Source: Novipirellula herctigrandis (GTDB lineage: Bacteria; Planctomycetota; Planctomycetia; Pirellulales; Pirellulaceae). Taken from it: a stretch of 64,000 nucleotides of DNA. Under the pieces are notes generated by a model. That model had not been told where the DNA came from and made no database searches. It saw only the letters and a list, made by a program, of their open reading frames with translations. Position numbers and translations under genes: made by a program. Shown here piece by piece: positions 7,898 through 18,097 of the stretch; position 1 is the stretch's first letter, and every line of letters starts with the position of its first letter. The DNA lies in NCBI GenBank assembly GCA_007859835.1, contig SJPJ01000001.1:611227-675226 (forward strand), in the 5' to 3' direction.

Positions 7898-9886
7898 CTA
7901 TCCCACTCGCTTTGCATACACCCACCACTCGGTCGCTAACAACGCTAACATTCCCATTAGCAGCCATCGCCAATATTCCTTCCGTTTCTCTACCCCACCG
8001 GTAGACGCTTCGATTGACTCATAACCTAACTCCACCGCCTGGGCCGCCGCTAGTTTGCTTTCTCTCGCGTCAAACAAATTGATCGAAAACAAATCAACCA
8101 CGCGATCACCTGCCTTCACTTGATAGTTCCCCAATCGGTCCGTTTTCAAAATTTCAGTGACACCCGATGCCCCCACTGGAACTTCCATCGAATCGATCTC
8201 AGTCGCTCCGCCGCCATTCCACTGCACACCAACTTTCGGCAATGCACTCTCTAAACGCAAGCGTACTGTATCCCCAGGTTTGAACGAAGGCGCGCCACTC
8301 GCTTCGGCTGCTCCTGCCAAATACCTCAACACATTTAACACGAACACCGGCCACGATCGCTCGGCGTACCAATTCGTATTTGTGTCAGTACCACCATCCT
8401 CCGATTCACTCAACAACTCAAACCCTAGCAGCAAATCCTGGTAGCCTTCGCGCGGTGCCAAAACCATCATCGAGCCAACATCTGCACCTAACAACTCCAC
8501 CGCCCCCGGCGGCCCTTCGATCGCTCGACCTTGGAAAATCAGCAACGAGAACAATTCCAGATATCGCATTAATGGGTGTGTTCGGTCCAAGTCGATCAAC
8601 ACGACGCCTGTCGGACCGGTCGTCCATTTCCACCCGTCCCCCGGTGGTAGCGAGCCGATGAAAAACGTATTGGTAATCGGCATTTCGCTCGGCACACAAC
8701 GATCGTAGATGATCAAATCATCCGTCCCCGCCGCCGCTCGTTTCGAGTATGGCTCGGTTTGCAAATAGGACGGCGAAACAAATTGCGACTGGCATATCTT
8801 TGCCGCTTTGGGAGTTTTCAAGGCCAATTCGAGCGGTGTGTTCCCAGGCGACACGACCAAAACGGAAACCGTCCTCAACGGTGTCAGTCCCGCGTAGGCG
8901 ACATTGTCCGTCGGCAAATCGTCTTTGATGTCGAGGGTCAAAGTTAACGATACCGCATCGTCACTCTCAAACACGAACGACAATCCGACCTGCTCTCCAG
9001 CTGGCAAATCGACACTCGAGGCATCTAAAAGCTCGTTCGCAAGTGTCAACGTTGCGGAAGACGAAGCATCGGTTTCTCCCAAATTGACTACCGTCGCAAA
9101 CGCTTGGATCTCCGATGGTTTCTCAACATTCCTTTCCGCAGAAAACGCCGTGATCGCCAAATTAGTCGGCTGCGTCGTTCCAATCGCTACATAATCAGGG
9201 ACGAGGTTCCCCAAATCAAATTCCGTGACATTCTGGAAGCCACCGTCACTGTACAGCAATAAATCGGCGGGTTTTGCATCGGCCACTTGCACATCGTTGA
9301 CGTCCCCTGCTTGACTGGTTCGACGTGGGTTCGCCAATCCATCGGCTGCTTTCAGAGCCCCCAAAACATCGGTTGGCCGGTTCGTCACCACCGCTCGTGA
9401 GAGTGCGTCACGTAAGCGACGCCGATCGGTCGTAAACGACTGCAAAACCTCCGCCCGATCACTAAATGAAACCAACATCGCCGTTTCGTCATCGGTCATT
9501 GTTTCCACTCGGTCGCCGATTAGACTTTTTGCCTTCGCGAATCGATTCGCGAATCCGTCGACATCTTCGGCTTGCATGCTCGCCGACGCGTCGAGCAGAA
9601 ACACCAAGCGTCCCTGACTCGCCATTTCGCCTCGCACCCCGGGCCTTAGCAGCGCAAGAGCAGCTAAACCCACTACCAATAACTGCAGCAACAAAAGCAA
9701 ACTTCGGCGAAGTCGTTGCAGTAGACTATTGACATGCAAATCCTCGATCGTGCGCATCCACAAATAGGTACTTGGCACCTCCACCGGTTCGCGGCGGAGC
9801 TTCAAGAAGTACAACAGAATGATTCCGATGGGAACCAGCCCCATTAATCCCCATTGCCAAGGTGTTAGCGTCGAGATCCAACTCAT
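7898..9886 (-). CDS. BatA/VWA domain membrane protein
   Basis: 662 residues. The N-terminus is a BatA-type domain with a first membrane helix (WGLMGLVPIGIILLYFL), the family's basic stretch and a second helix (LLLLLQLLVVGLAALALL). A von Willebrand A domain follows, with the MIDAS motif DASASM near residue 95. A long extracytoplasmic region follows, and a final helix (LLMGMLALLATEWWVYA) ends the protein. In planctomycetes such proteins occur with DUF58 proteins and often with a MoxR ATPase. No MoxR gene is adjacent here. Its ATG overlaps the stop of the upstream DUF58 gene by 4 bp, indicating translational coupling. Confidence 0.85.
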   Translation of the reverse strand: MSWISTLTPWQWGLMGLVPIGIILLYFLKLRREPVEVPSTYLWMRTIEDLHVNSLLQRLRRSLLLLLQLLVVGLAALALLRPGVRGEMASQGRLVFLLDASASMQAEDVDGFANRFAKAKSLIGDRVETMTDDETAMLVSFSDRAEVLQSFTTDRRRLRDALSRAVVTNRPTDVLGALKAADGLANPRRTSQAGDVNDVQVADAKPADLLLYSDGGFQNVTEFDLGNLVPDYVAIGTTQPTNLAITAFSAERNVEKPSEIQAFATVVNLGETDASSSATLTLANELLDASSVDLPAGEQVGLSFVFESDDAVSLTLTLDIKDDLPTDNVAYAGLTPLRTVSVLVVSPGNTPLELALKTPKAAKICQSQFVSPSYLQTEPYSKRAAAGTDDLIIYDRCVPSEMPITNTFFIGSLPPGDGWKWTTGPTGVVLIDLDRTHPLMRYLELFSLLIFQGRAIEGPPGAVELLGADVGSMMVLAPREGYQDLLLGFELLSESEDGGTDTNTNWYAERSWPVFVLNVLRYLAGAAEASGAPSFKPGDTVRLRLESALPKVGVQWNGGGATEIDSMEVPVGASGVTEILKTDRLGNYQVKAGDRVVDLFSINLFDARESKLAAAQAVELGYESIEASTGGVEKRKEYWRWLLMGMLALLATEWWVYAKRVG

Positions 9887-10773
9887 CGCACCACGCCTCG
9901 CTCACGCAAATACTGTGTCACAATCGTTTCCACGGGAGTATCGGTCCGCACCGGAATATAGACGATTGAACGCTGCGAACAAAATTGTTTCGCATCGCGA
10001 ATAAACGAATGAACGGTCTCTTTGTACTTTTGCAATACATAAGCATTGATCGTGATCTCCGATTCGTCACGGTCTTCGACGTCGATTAGTTTTCGATCGC
10101 CACGTAATGGCGGATCCAGTTCCTCCGGCGAAAGTATATGCATCACAAACACGTCCATCCGCCGGCCAATCAACATCCTTAGAGCCGATTCGTAACCTTG
10201 CTTGTCCATCAAGTCCGTTAACAAAACGGCAATGCCTGTTCCTGTCGTGCGGATCGAAAAATCTTTGACGCCGTCATGCAGCGAAACGTTGTGCCCACTT
10301 TCGACCGAGTCGAGGTAGCCAAGCATTTTCCAAAGGCTCGCTCGTCCGCGCAGCACCGGCGCACGGCCTCCTTCGGGTCCGAGCACCGAAACGCTGACTC
10401 GGTCCGCTCGACATAAACCGACATACCCGAGCGCGGCGGCAAGCTGTTTGGCGACACGGAGCTTCGAAGGGTCGCTAAAATTCATTGATTCGCTCGCGTC
10501 GACCAACGCAAAGAAATGGAGATCCTCTTCTTCAAGAAACAACTTCAAGAACAACTGATCCAACCGGGCGTATAGATTCCAATCAATCAAACGCAAGTCA
10601 TCACCAGCGACGTAGTGGCGAAAGTCAGCGAATTCGACACTTTCTCCTTTCCGCCGACTACGGCGTTCTCCCTTCATCCGACCGCGAAACACCTTTCGGG
10701 AAACCAACTCCAATCGTTCAAGACGCCCAAGAAGTTCGGGACTTAGTAGAGGTTGGTCAGTGGTTGTTGGCAT
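9883..10773 (-). CDS. DUF58 domain protein
   Basis: 296 residues. The DUF58 core is seen in SRKVFRGRMKGERRSRRKGE, then ADFRHYVAGDDLRLIDWNLY (near residues 47-66), and a VWA-like fold with VDASESM. The start at 10773 is preferred to 10842 because it opens directly on the family sequence. It is the first gene of a tight operon with the BatA/VWA gene (ATGA overlap) and the DUF202 gene. DUF58 proteins are thought to work with MoxR ATPases and VWA proteins in assembly or stress pathways, but the reaction is unknown. Confidence 0.85.
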   Translation of the reverse strand: MPTTTDQPLLSPELLGRLERLELVSRKVFRGRMKGERRSRRKGESVEFADFRHYVAGDDLRLIDWNLYARLDQLFLKLFLEEEDLHFFALVDASESMNFSDPSKLRVAKQLAAALGYVGLCRADRVSVSVLGPEGGRAPVLRGRASLWKMLGYLDSVESGHNVSLHDGVKDFSIRTTGTGIAVLLTDLMDKQGYESALRMLIGRRMDVFVMHILSPEELDPPLRGDRKLIDVEDRDESEITINAYVLQKYKETVHSFIRDAKQFCSQRSIVYIPVRTDTPVETIVTQYLRERGVVR

Positions 10774-11024
10774 GAACACAGAAAAAGTTAGAGTTTCAGT
10801 AACGCCAGAGTCATCTTCGGGTCCGCAAAATTGCAAATGCACCTGCCACTAACGGAGAACCTATGCGATTAGACGATAAAGCGGTTCTCTCTCGTCAAAC
10901 AGGGCACTCTCGTTCAGCAGAGCTCGAAGATCCGGATTTTGCTCCGCAAACAAACGCATTTTGGGACGCCACTTTCGAGGCCCCAAAGCAACGCCATTAC
11001 GCGACTTCAGTATAGCCGAGAGAG

Positions 11025-12170
11025 TCACTCGCGTGTGACAACCGAATCTCGCACAACGCTCTCTCGCGAATCCCGATCCCCTGGTGCCGCAGGGCCTGTT
11101 GCCTGGTCACGCAAGTCTCGGTCTCGGATTCCTTGCTGGCGCAATTCCTGATCGCGGATTCCTTGGTGCCGAGCCACCATCGCAGCCCCGATCATGCCCG
11201 CTTGATTACCAAGCGTTGCGAACTCAATCTTGATGTTCTCGCCGACCTGCACAAGCGTTGTTTGCTGCACCGTTTGACGAACCGTCTCCAAGAACTCGCG
11301 TCCCACACGCCGTTCGTTGCCTCCAAAGGTCATCGCTCCGCCTAGCAATACGACTGCCGGATCAACGGTCTGCCCAATCAATCCAATCGCGCGACCGACA
11401 TAGGATGCCGTATCGGCAATCACTCTTTTACAAATTGCGTCACCCGCTTCTGCACCCGCAGCGATTTCGCGAGGCGAGGTAATTTCCGTCACTGAAATCG
11501 AACCTCCCGATGAGTCAGCACCGTCTTTCAATGCCGACTTCATCCGGTTCATCACGCCTCCGCTGCCAGCATACGTTTCCAAATGCCCGCGGCTCCCACA
11601 TGTGCACGGTAGCGCTTCGTCACTAAAGTCGATCGTGATGTGCCCAAGCTCACCCGCACAGCCGTGGTCGCCACCAAACGGATCGCCAGCGATAACCATG
11701 CCACAGCCAACCCCCGTGCCAAGGGTAACCAAGGCCAAGGAATGATTCCCCAAACCACGTAGCGAATGCTCAGCGTAGGCCGCCGAATTTGCATCGTTGA
11801 TCACAACCGATGGCAACTCGAACACTCGTTCCAATTCTTCCTTCAACGGCACGCCAAGCCAACCCTGCAAATTAACCACTTCGCGGATCACGGATACTTG
11901 TGTATCGAGCACTCCCGGTACGGCCAAACCCACTCCACAAAGCCGTACTCCGGCCAGATTTTTCGCTCGCATTTGCTGATCTGCGAATTGGTGAGCAAAC
12001 TCAAAGACTGCTGTCGGATTTCCTAATCCGGATGTTGGCGTTCGATCTTCGGCAAGAATCGCCCCATTACCATCGACCAAACCCAATTTCACGTCCGTCC
12101 CACCGACATCAATCCCCAAATGGATCGAGGAAGTGCCGTGAGCCGAGTCAATATCTTGAGGTTGCGTCAT
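11025..12170 (-). CDS. ROK family glucokinase-like protein
   Basis: 381 residues. The ATP loop is HLGIDVGGTDVKLGLVDGNG, with VINDANSAAYAEH holding the catalytic Asp and LVTLGTGVGCGMV as the second loop. The zinc motif is present as CTCGSRGHLE, with His where most members have the third Cys. A bacterial glucokinase or another hexokinase of the ROK family is most likely. The last 40 residues are a non-conserved charged tail with an 11-residue near-repeat (QGIRDQELRQ / QGIRDRDLRD) produced by a 33-bp duplication at about 11114-11175. The tail appears to be a recent addition to the family fold. Confidence 0.85.
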   Translation of the reverse strand: MTQPQDIDSAHGTSSIHLGIDVGGTDVKLGLVDGNGAILAEDRTPTSGLGNPTAVFEFAHQFADQQMRAKNLAGVRLCGVGLAVPGVLDTQVSVIREVVNLQGWLGVPLKEELERVFELPSVVINDANSAAYAEHSLRGLGNHSLALVTLGTGVGCGMVIAGDPFGGDHGCAGELGHITIDFSDEALPCTCGSRGHLETYAGSGGVMNRMKSALKDGADSSGGSISVTEITSPREIAAGAEAGDAICKRVIADTASYVGRAIGLIGQTVDPAVVLLGGAMTFGGNERRVGREFLETVRQTVQQTTLVQVGENIKIEFATLGNQAGMIGAAMVARHQGIRDQELRQQGIRDRDLRDQATGPAAPGDRDSRESVVRDSVVTRE

Positions 12171-12240
12171 GCTTTGAGAGAGGTTGAGCGATGTTGGGAG
12201 TCGTTAAAGACTGAGTATAATACGTTTTAAACCAATGCAC

Positions 12241-13029
12241 TTAGAGATTACGCAAATACTCTACGCCTTGGCTTAGTTCATCCCAAACCGTATCCGGCGA
12301 CATTTCCCGTCGACCAACGGTAAAGTAGCCTCGATATTGGAAATTCTCGAGCAGTGACAAGAGTTCTGGAAAATCTGCGGTTCCTTGCCCTAGCGGGACA
12401 GCGACCCCCCGCCCCGCAGCCAAGTCGATCACTCCATCGACGGCACAAACCGCGTGAATTCGGTCCCCCAACGCCACGATCGCCTCGCGTGGACTATGGC
12501 GATTGATAATCAATTGCCCTGGGTTCAACGCTGCGGCAATGTAAGCATCATCACTTGATGTAATCAATTTAGCGAGCGTTTCGCCCGATTCGGTCCCGGT
12601 TTCCGCAGCTAAAAAGGCGCCCACGCGAGCCCCGAAGCGACCTAGATCCTCCAATACACTGGCCAAGGATGAATACCGCGGATCTTCGCAATCTTCGGGA
12701 ATGTTACCAACTTGGTTAATGACAACACGTGCCCCTAACCGGTATGCCAACTTCATTGCCGCCTTGGTCGCCTCGACTCGCCGGTCCAAATCTTGGGGAT
12801 TGTCATACCCGCGTCGGGTTGGAAATCGGACCGTTACAACCCTCAAATTCAGATCATCCAGCATTTTCCGCAATTGTCGCAAGCCAGTGTCCGATAATTC
12901 CGAAGGGCGGATGCCGTTACGCGCGTCAATTTCCACTCCAGTTGCCCCCGTCGCCGCCGCCAACTGCAACGCCTTGGGCAATTTTACCGGCAAACAGTCG
13001 ATTCGCACCGCTACTTTGATTTCAGCCAC
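12241..13029 (-). CDS. Sugar phosphate isomerase/epimerase-like TIM barrel
   Basis: 262 residues of the AP-endonuclease-2/xylose isomerase-like TIM-barrel superfamily. Supporting blocks are GVEIDARNGIRP (strand 2), RLGARVVINQVG (strand 4), AAALNPGQLIIN and the C-terminal GYFTVGRREMSPDT. Members of this large group isomerise or epimerise sugars and inositol derivatives using a metal. The usual His/Glu ligand set is weak here, so activity is uncertain. It is divergent from the large secreted protein at 13144. Confidence 0.72.
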   Translation of the reverse strand: MAEIKVAVRIDCLPVKLPKALQLAAATGATGVEIDARNGIRPSELSDTGLRQLRKMLDDLNLRVVTVRFPTRRGYDNPQDLDRRVEATKAAMKLAYRLGARVVINQVGNIPEDCEDPRYSSLASVLEDLGRFGARVGAFLAAETGTESGETLAKLITSSDDAYIAAALNPGQLIINRHSPREAIVALGDRIHAVCAVDGVIDLAAGRGVAVPLGQGTADFPELLSLLENFQYRGYFTVGRREMSPDTVWDELSQGVEYLRNL

Positions 13030-13143
13030 AGAAGTCTACTCGTTTCTAAACACAATATGATTTCTCGTCACGGCGGTAGTTTACGCGACCGTCCACAAAA
13101 CGAAAACACACTTACCAAACGACGTTACTCGGTCAGGGTCCTC

Positions 13144-16071
13144 ATGACACGTTGTTGTTTTATTGCTGCGATTGTTTTGTTGGCAATTAACACGACAAAC
13201 GCAGTCGCAGAAACCTCGTCCGAAAAATCTTCGGCCGAACAAACTCCTGCGCACGCTCAGATTACCGACACTTCCGACAACCGGATTCCACAGCCATCTA
13301 ATACAGCCCTAACGGCTTACGTATGGGATTTCAGTCGATCGATCGATAATAACTATGACGATTGGCCTGATAATTGGCAGCGCAAGGTCGGTAGCCGATA
13401 CCCACAATACGTCAAAATTGGCATTTCACCGCACGACGAATCCGTCGAACAAAAAGGCCGCCACTTTGATTCCGAGGTCATCCGGTACTGGCCCAATCTG
13501 CGGCAACACTTCGATAGCCTCCCGCCGCTTCCCCCATCCTTCGCCGACCTTGTCTCCGATCGATATTTGGAAGTCGAACTCGACGGCGGCTTGGCGATGG
13601 TGCAAAGCGACAAAGTCAAAACCAGCCGCGTCTACCAATACCGTTTGTCCGCTCGCGTGATGACGCGAAACCTAGTACACGATTCGGCGAGAGTCGAATT
13701 TGTATTTATCGACGAAGACGGACAACAAGTCGAAGTCCATTCCACCGAACCGGTCAGCGGCGCGACAAATTGGAAAGAACTGGTAATCAACAACGTCCGC
13801 GCTCCCAACCACGCCACACACATGTTCGTTCGCTTAATCGTTGAAGGAGCGGAAGACGGCCTCGAAGACATTCGCGGCACAGTCGGCTTCGATGACATTC
13901 GCATTGAGCCGTTCCCCCAATTGCAATTGATCACCGACGAACCGCTTGGGGTCTACGAATATGGCCATGGCGTGGTTGCAACCGCAATTGTTTTGGGACT
14001 TCCGACGGGCGCATCAAAAGTTCACTTTCAACTTTTCGATGTCAACGGAAAAAAACTCGCGTCTGAACGCGCCGACATTGCGACGTCAATCCGCGAGCGG
14101 ACCATCACGATTGATTCGATTCAAATGCAATCGGCAACGGACAAAGAATCGAAACAACTTCTCGACATGCGATTCAATTGGACTTTGCCACGGATGAGGC
14201 CTGGGTTTTATCGTGTCACGGCATTTTTGGAGGGCAAACATATCTCATCGTTGTCCACCGAAACGAATGTGGCGGTCATCGAACCACTGGTCGACACGCG
14301 AGTCCCGGGTTGTTTCGGCTGGACGTTGCCGCAAGGCGATAAAGTCCCACACGGGCTCGGCGCCTCAGGCGTTATCACGGCCACCGAAAATGACTCGGCC
14401 GCCCCGTCAAATGATTACATCGCTTCACGCGACCTCGTCAATTGGCTGCTACAAATCGGTGTTGATTGGGTTAAATTCCCTTGCTGGGTTGCCCCCGATG
14501 ACGACCACGCGGCAAGCCGAATTGTTGACATCTGTACCCGATTGCAGGACAGCGAAATCCAAACCGTAGGGATGCTTGACGTACCGCGTGAAGACCAAAT
14601 TCCACTCTACGATCTAAGAAGTCGCCGAGACACCGTTGCGTCCGAATTCTTTCGGGATATTCGCGTTTGGCATCCGCTGCTCGAACCCGTCATGACGCGT
14701 CTTACCTTGAAAGTCCGAAAATGGCAACTCGGTGCCGATGACGACTACAGCTTCCTCGGACGCAGTCGTTTGCGAGAATCGATTTCGTCAATATCCACCG
14801 GACTTCAAGGCTATGGCCAACCCCTCGAAATCGCTATTTGTTGGCCCTGGACCGAACCGGTACTCCCCAAGTCGGAAACGTCATGGCAAGCGGTTTGCCG
14901 GTCGGGTACGCCGGAATTAACGTCAAAGGAAATTGATTCCTACTTGGAATTGAGTCGAGACACGAATTACGCAGGCGGCCCCGAAACATGGATTGTCTTG
15001 AACCCCGCCGCCAAGTCTCACTACGAACGCGATTCGCGAATCCTCGACATGGTTCTGCGAATGGCAACCGTTCGCAAACATCGGGTTCAAGCCGCGTTCG
15101 TCAGCAACCCGCACGACCCTGAAAACGGCTTACTCACCTCCGATAGCCGCCCCACGATGATGCTGCTGCCGTGGCGAACCACAGCGCAGTTGATTGGCAG
15201 CCTTCGCCAAGTTGGATCGTTGCGACTTCGGTCCAAAGCCAACAATATCGTCTTCGCGGGACAAGATCGCGCCGTGCTGATGGTTTGGTCCGAAACACCA
15301 TGCGAGGAAAAGATCTACCTTGGCGACGACGTCGAAGCAATCAACGTTTGGGGCCGAACCGAAGATTTGGAAGTCGAAACGATTGAAAACCGCCACGTTC
15401 AAAGTATCAAGATCGGCCGACTCCCGATCTTCCTCGTGAATGTCGACCCCGAAAATTTGGCATTCCGAATGTCCGTGGAAGTCGAACAAACGCAAATCGA
15501 CAGCATGCTCGGCCAAGCCCAACCGCTTGACGTGAGTTTTGCTAACCCGACTCGCGATGGCTTGGCCGGAAGCCTCGAAATTCGTGCCCCCGAGGCGTGG
15601 TCCTTCGACGAGCCAAGCATCGAATGGGAATTACTCGGTGGCCACGACACAAAAACCCAATTCGAAGTTGTGCTAGGCAACAGTGCCAAAGTGGGCGACT
15701 ACGAACTGGCATTGAATTTCGAGCAACAAACCGTGCCGCCAAAGCGATTTACTGTTTACCGAGAAATCACCGTTGGCCCGGTCGGATTGGAACTCCGAGC
15801 AGCGACGCGGATCTTGGAAGGTGGCCAATTACAAGTCGAAGTAGAAATGCTAAACCATTCGCGGTTGCCACAATCGTACGACTGTATCCTCTTTCCACAC
15901 TCGGGCCGAAAGTACCAACGACGGTTTATTCAAATCGAACCAGGTGAAGTTTCACGCCGCGACTTCTACCTCCCCGACGCCGCAGACTTACTTGGCACAA
16001 CGCTACTACTTCGTGCCAGCGAACAGGACGGCCACCGTATCCTCAACTACGAAATCCCCGTCCAACGATAA
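13144..16071 (+). CDS. Large exported protein, carbohydrate-binding-like N-terminal domain
   Basis: 975 residues from the ATG at 13144, which starts a clear signal peptide (TRCCFIAAIVLLAINTTNA). The upstream 29 residues from 13057 lack this logic. Residues about 60-260 look like a beta-sandwich carbohydrate-binding module, with YQYRLSARVMTRN, GATNWKELVINN and GTVGFDDIRIEPF. The middle (about residues 370-720) has strand-helix alternation with VDWVKFPCW and LLEPVMTRLTLKVRKWQLG, resembling a glycoside-hydrolase-type TIM barrel, but I cannot point to catalytic acids. The last 250 residues look like Ig-type sandwiches. The function is unknown, and surface or periplasmic glycan handling is only a guess. 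Confidence 0.7.
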   Translation: MTRCCFIAAIVLLAINTTNAVAETSSEKSSAEQTPAHAQITDTSDNRIPQPSNTALTAYVWDFSRSIDNNYDDWPDNWQRKVGSRYPQYVKIGISPHDESVEQKGRHFDSEVIRYWPNLRQHFDSLPPLPPSFADLVSDRYLEVELDGGLAMVQSDKVKTSRVYQYRLSARVMTRNLVHDSARVEFVFIDEDGQQVEVHSTEPVSGATNWKELVINNVRAPNHATHMFVRLIVEGAEDGLEDIRGTVGFDDIRIEPFPQLQLITDEPLGVYEYGHGVVATAIVLGLPTGASKVHFQLFDVNGKKLASERADIATSIRERTITIDSIQMQSATDKESKQLLDMRFNWTLPRMRPGFYRVTAFLEGKHISSLSTETNVAVIEPLVDTRVPGCFGWTLPQGDKVPHGLGASGVITATENDSAAPSNDYIASRDLVNWLLQIGVDWVKFPCWVAPDDDHAASRIVDICTRLQDSEIQTVGMLDVPREDQIPLYDLRSRRDTVASEFFRDIRVWHPLLEPVMTRLTLKVRKWQLGADDDYSFLGRSRLRESISSISTGLQGYGQPLEIAICWPWTEPVLPKSETSWQAVCRSGTPELTSKEIDSYLELSRDTNYAGGPETWIVLNPAAKSHYERDSRILDMVLRMATVRKHRVQAAFVSNPHDPENGLLTSDSRPTMMLLPWRTTAQLIGSLRQVGSLRLRSKANNIVFAGQDRAVLMVWSETPCEEKIYLGDDVEAINVWGRTEDLEVETIENRHVQSIKIGRLPIFLVNVDPENLAFRMSVEVEQTQIDSMLGQAQPLDVSFANPTRDGLAGSLEIRAPEAWSFDEPSIEWELLGGHDTKTQFEVVLGNSAKVGDYELALNFEQQTVPPKRFTVYREITVGPVGLELRAATRILEGGQLQVEVEMLNHSRLPQSYDCILFPHSGRKYQRRFIQIEPGEVSRRDFYLPDAADLLGTTLLLRASEQDGHRILNYEIPVQR

Positions 16072-16208
16072 AGCTCGGTTGCCCGTCCGTGTTGACAGCC
16101 GTTGCCAGGGGCGCGACCTCAGTGCAATTGACCAATTCCGCTGAGAAGATGCAGCAACGGATAACCGTCATACTCATTTCACGTCGGCGATTCGAACGAC
16201 TTGCATTC

Positions 16209-17210
16209 TTAGGATGAATCTCTTGCTGCCGCACGGCCGAGACGATCCATGATCGCTCGACCAACTCCGACGCTTTGGCAGGTATCCACATGAATCGCTT
16301 GAACCGCGGCTTGATCCATTCGCCTAAGGGCAGCGAACAAATTTCGGGCGACTTCCGCTAAGTCAGTCGTTTCACTTAACACTTCGACAACCTCGTACCT
16401 CGCAGCCTCTTCGGCAGCAATTGGCCCGAACGCAATTCGCCCCGTGTGAGGCGGCACCCTCTCAGCCGGCGGAGCGAACAAGAGTAGCAATGGTTTCGAT
16501 GGTGAATAATGTTCTCGCATCATCCCAGGTGCTTCAATACGATCGGCCTGCCCCCGTTTCCGAGTCAATTGTGAAAGCGAAATGTCGAAACGACGGGACA
16601 ACGCTTCTGCCGAAATTCCACCTGGCCTAAGTAGTCGCGGGCCTTCGGGTTCGAGCGCAATGATCGTCGATTCGACACCAAACGGACACGCTCCGCCATC
16701 AAGAATCAAGGAAACCGATTCACCTAAACCACTTTGACAATGCTCCGCCGCTGTGGGACTGATGTAGTTCGACCGATTCGCGCTCGGGGCCGCGATCGGA
16801 AACGGACACCGCTTCAGAAGTTCTAACGCGACCGGATGCGAGGGAATTCTAACAGCGACTGTGTCTAACCCAGCCGTGACACAATCGGGAATCCGAGAAT
16901 GGCGTGGTAAGACGACCGTCATCGGACCGGGCCAAAGATCAGAAATCGCGTTAAGTTGCGTTTGAATTGGCTTCGCAAGAGGCATTGCACATGCCTCACC
17001 CATTCGATCAATCGAAGCAACGTGAACGATTAATGGGTTGTTAGCCGGCCGTCCCTTGGCGGCAAAGATCTTCATTACCGCATCGGCATCCCAAGCATTT
17101 GCCGCTAACCCGTAAACCGTCTCAGTGGGAATTGCAACCAATTCGCCCACCGAAAGAAGCTCGCAAGCCCAATCCAAATTTTCGCTAGTTGGCAATGCAA
17201 TGCGGGGCAT
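16209..17210 (-). CDS. L-threonylcarbamoyladenylate synthase, Sua5 type
   Basis: 333 residues, a length that fits the two-domain Sua5 form rather than the short TsaC. The YrdC domain shows LVAIPTETVYGLAANAWD, then IFAAKGRPANNPLIVHV, and PIAAPSANRSNYISPTAAEH, which hold the Lys/Arg/Ser/Asn substrate contacts. The C-terminal Sua5 domain starts after about residue 220. The enzyme condenses threonine, bicarbonate and ATP for t6A37 in tRNA and acts in the cytoplasm. It ends convergent with the large secreted protein. Confidence 0.92.
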   Translation of the reverse strand: MPRIALPTSENLDWACELLSVGELVAIPTETVYGLAANAWDADAVMKIFAAKGRPANNPLIVHVASIDRMGEACAMPLAKPIQTQLNAISDLWPGPMTVVLPRHSRIPDCVTAGLDTVAVRIPSHPVALELLKRCPFPIAAPSANRSNYISPTAAEHCQSGLGESVSLILDGGACPFGVESTIIALEPEGPRLLRPGGISAEALSRRFDISLSQLTRKRGQADRIEAPGMMREHYSPSKPLLLLFAPPAERVPPHTGRIAFGPIAAEEAARYEVVEVLSETTDLAEVARNLFAALRRMDQAAVQAIHVDTCQSVGVGRAIMDRLGRAAARDSS

Positions 17211-17400
17211 ACACGAGTCGTTTCATCGAGTGGCAAAAATGGAAGCGACCAATTTAGCAGACCGTTCTCGACTAAAAAACCTGTGCATCCACAGCCAATT
17301 CAAATCAAGTGTCACCCCTTGCGGAACAATCCCAATCCGAAAAAACAACCGGACCAGCGACTCACTGGCATCTCGACCCGCTCACGAAAATTCCGCGACT

Positions 17401-17436
17401 AAAAAGAAACAACGCACTCGTCCCAAACGGTGCGTT
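17401..17436 (-). terminator. Rho-independent terminator downstream of cheX
   Basis: On the minus strand a stem AACGCAC/GTGCGTT (plus-strand 17411-17417 and 17430-17436) is followed by GTTTCTTTTT. It lies about 50 bp past the cheX stop in the right orientation. Confidence 0.55.
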
Positions 17437-17485
17437 GAGAATCCGAAGCGATTATCCACGATCGCGACGCGAAGCTTGTTTGGGA

Positions 17486-17986
17486 CTAACCCTGCTTACT
17501 AAGCGCCACAACGATTGCCAAACGATGCTCGTCGTATTGGTAATCTAATCGCGCGGGCTTGATGTGTGATGGGAATTCCAAACACTCCACGCCAGCGCGA
17601 ACCACGCTCGGGAGCGACATCGTCAAGTTATAGCTGGCTAGACGTCGCTTGGTTCCGCCAACCACCATATTGCCTAGCTCACCGACAGCGTCGACAACCG
17701 TTTGATCCATCGTGTCCGTTTCATGATCAATCAATTGCCGCGCCCACCGGAATGCCGAATCTTTGTCGAGACAAATATTGACCGAACCGTTCAGATCGCC
17801 CGAGATTGCAACAACTACCGACACATCGTCGTCAGCATTTCCTTTGTTTGATTCACTCAGCGGATTTTGCGAATCACAGGTTCCAAATGGAGTCAGTGAT
17901 TCACCGACCATCATCTCGAACACTTCACCAAGAGATCCGTTGGCAGCTTCCATTACCGCAGTTTCCGTATCGATGCATAGTGCCAT
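17486..17986 (-). CDS. cheX: CheX-like CheY-P phosphatase
   Basis: 166 residues. The block VGELGNMVVGG carries the E-x2-N pair (Glu103, Asn106) that CheX and CheC use to dephosphorylate CheY-P. The N-terminal strand-helix pattern and the domain DDVSVVVAISGDLNGSVNIC match the CheX fold. The ATG at 17986 is used; a TTG at 17995 is in frame and closer to the AAGG stretch, so that start is not excluded. It lies beside cheY on the same strand and close to the divergent cheA operon, which supports a role in signal termination. Confidence 0.78.
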   Translation of the reverse strand: MALCIDTETAVMEAANGSLGEVFEMMVGESLTPFGTCDSQNPLSESNKGNADDDVSVVVAISGDLNGSVNICLDKDSAFRWARQLIDHETDTMDQTVVDAVGELGNMVVGGTKRRLASYNLTMSLPSVVRAGVECLEFPSHIKPARLDYQYDEHRLAIVVALSKQG

Positions 17987-18097
17987 CAATTCCAACCTTT
18001 AAAATAAGCAAATAACTCTATTGCACTTGATGCTACCGAGAGCCCCAATAACTCTTCAAAATGTGAGATCAAATGTTGGATTGAACAATCCGACCTA

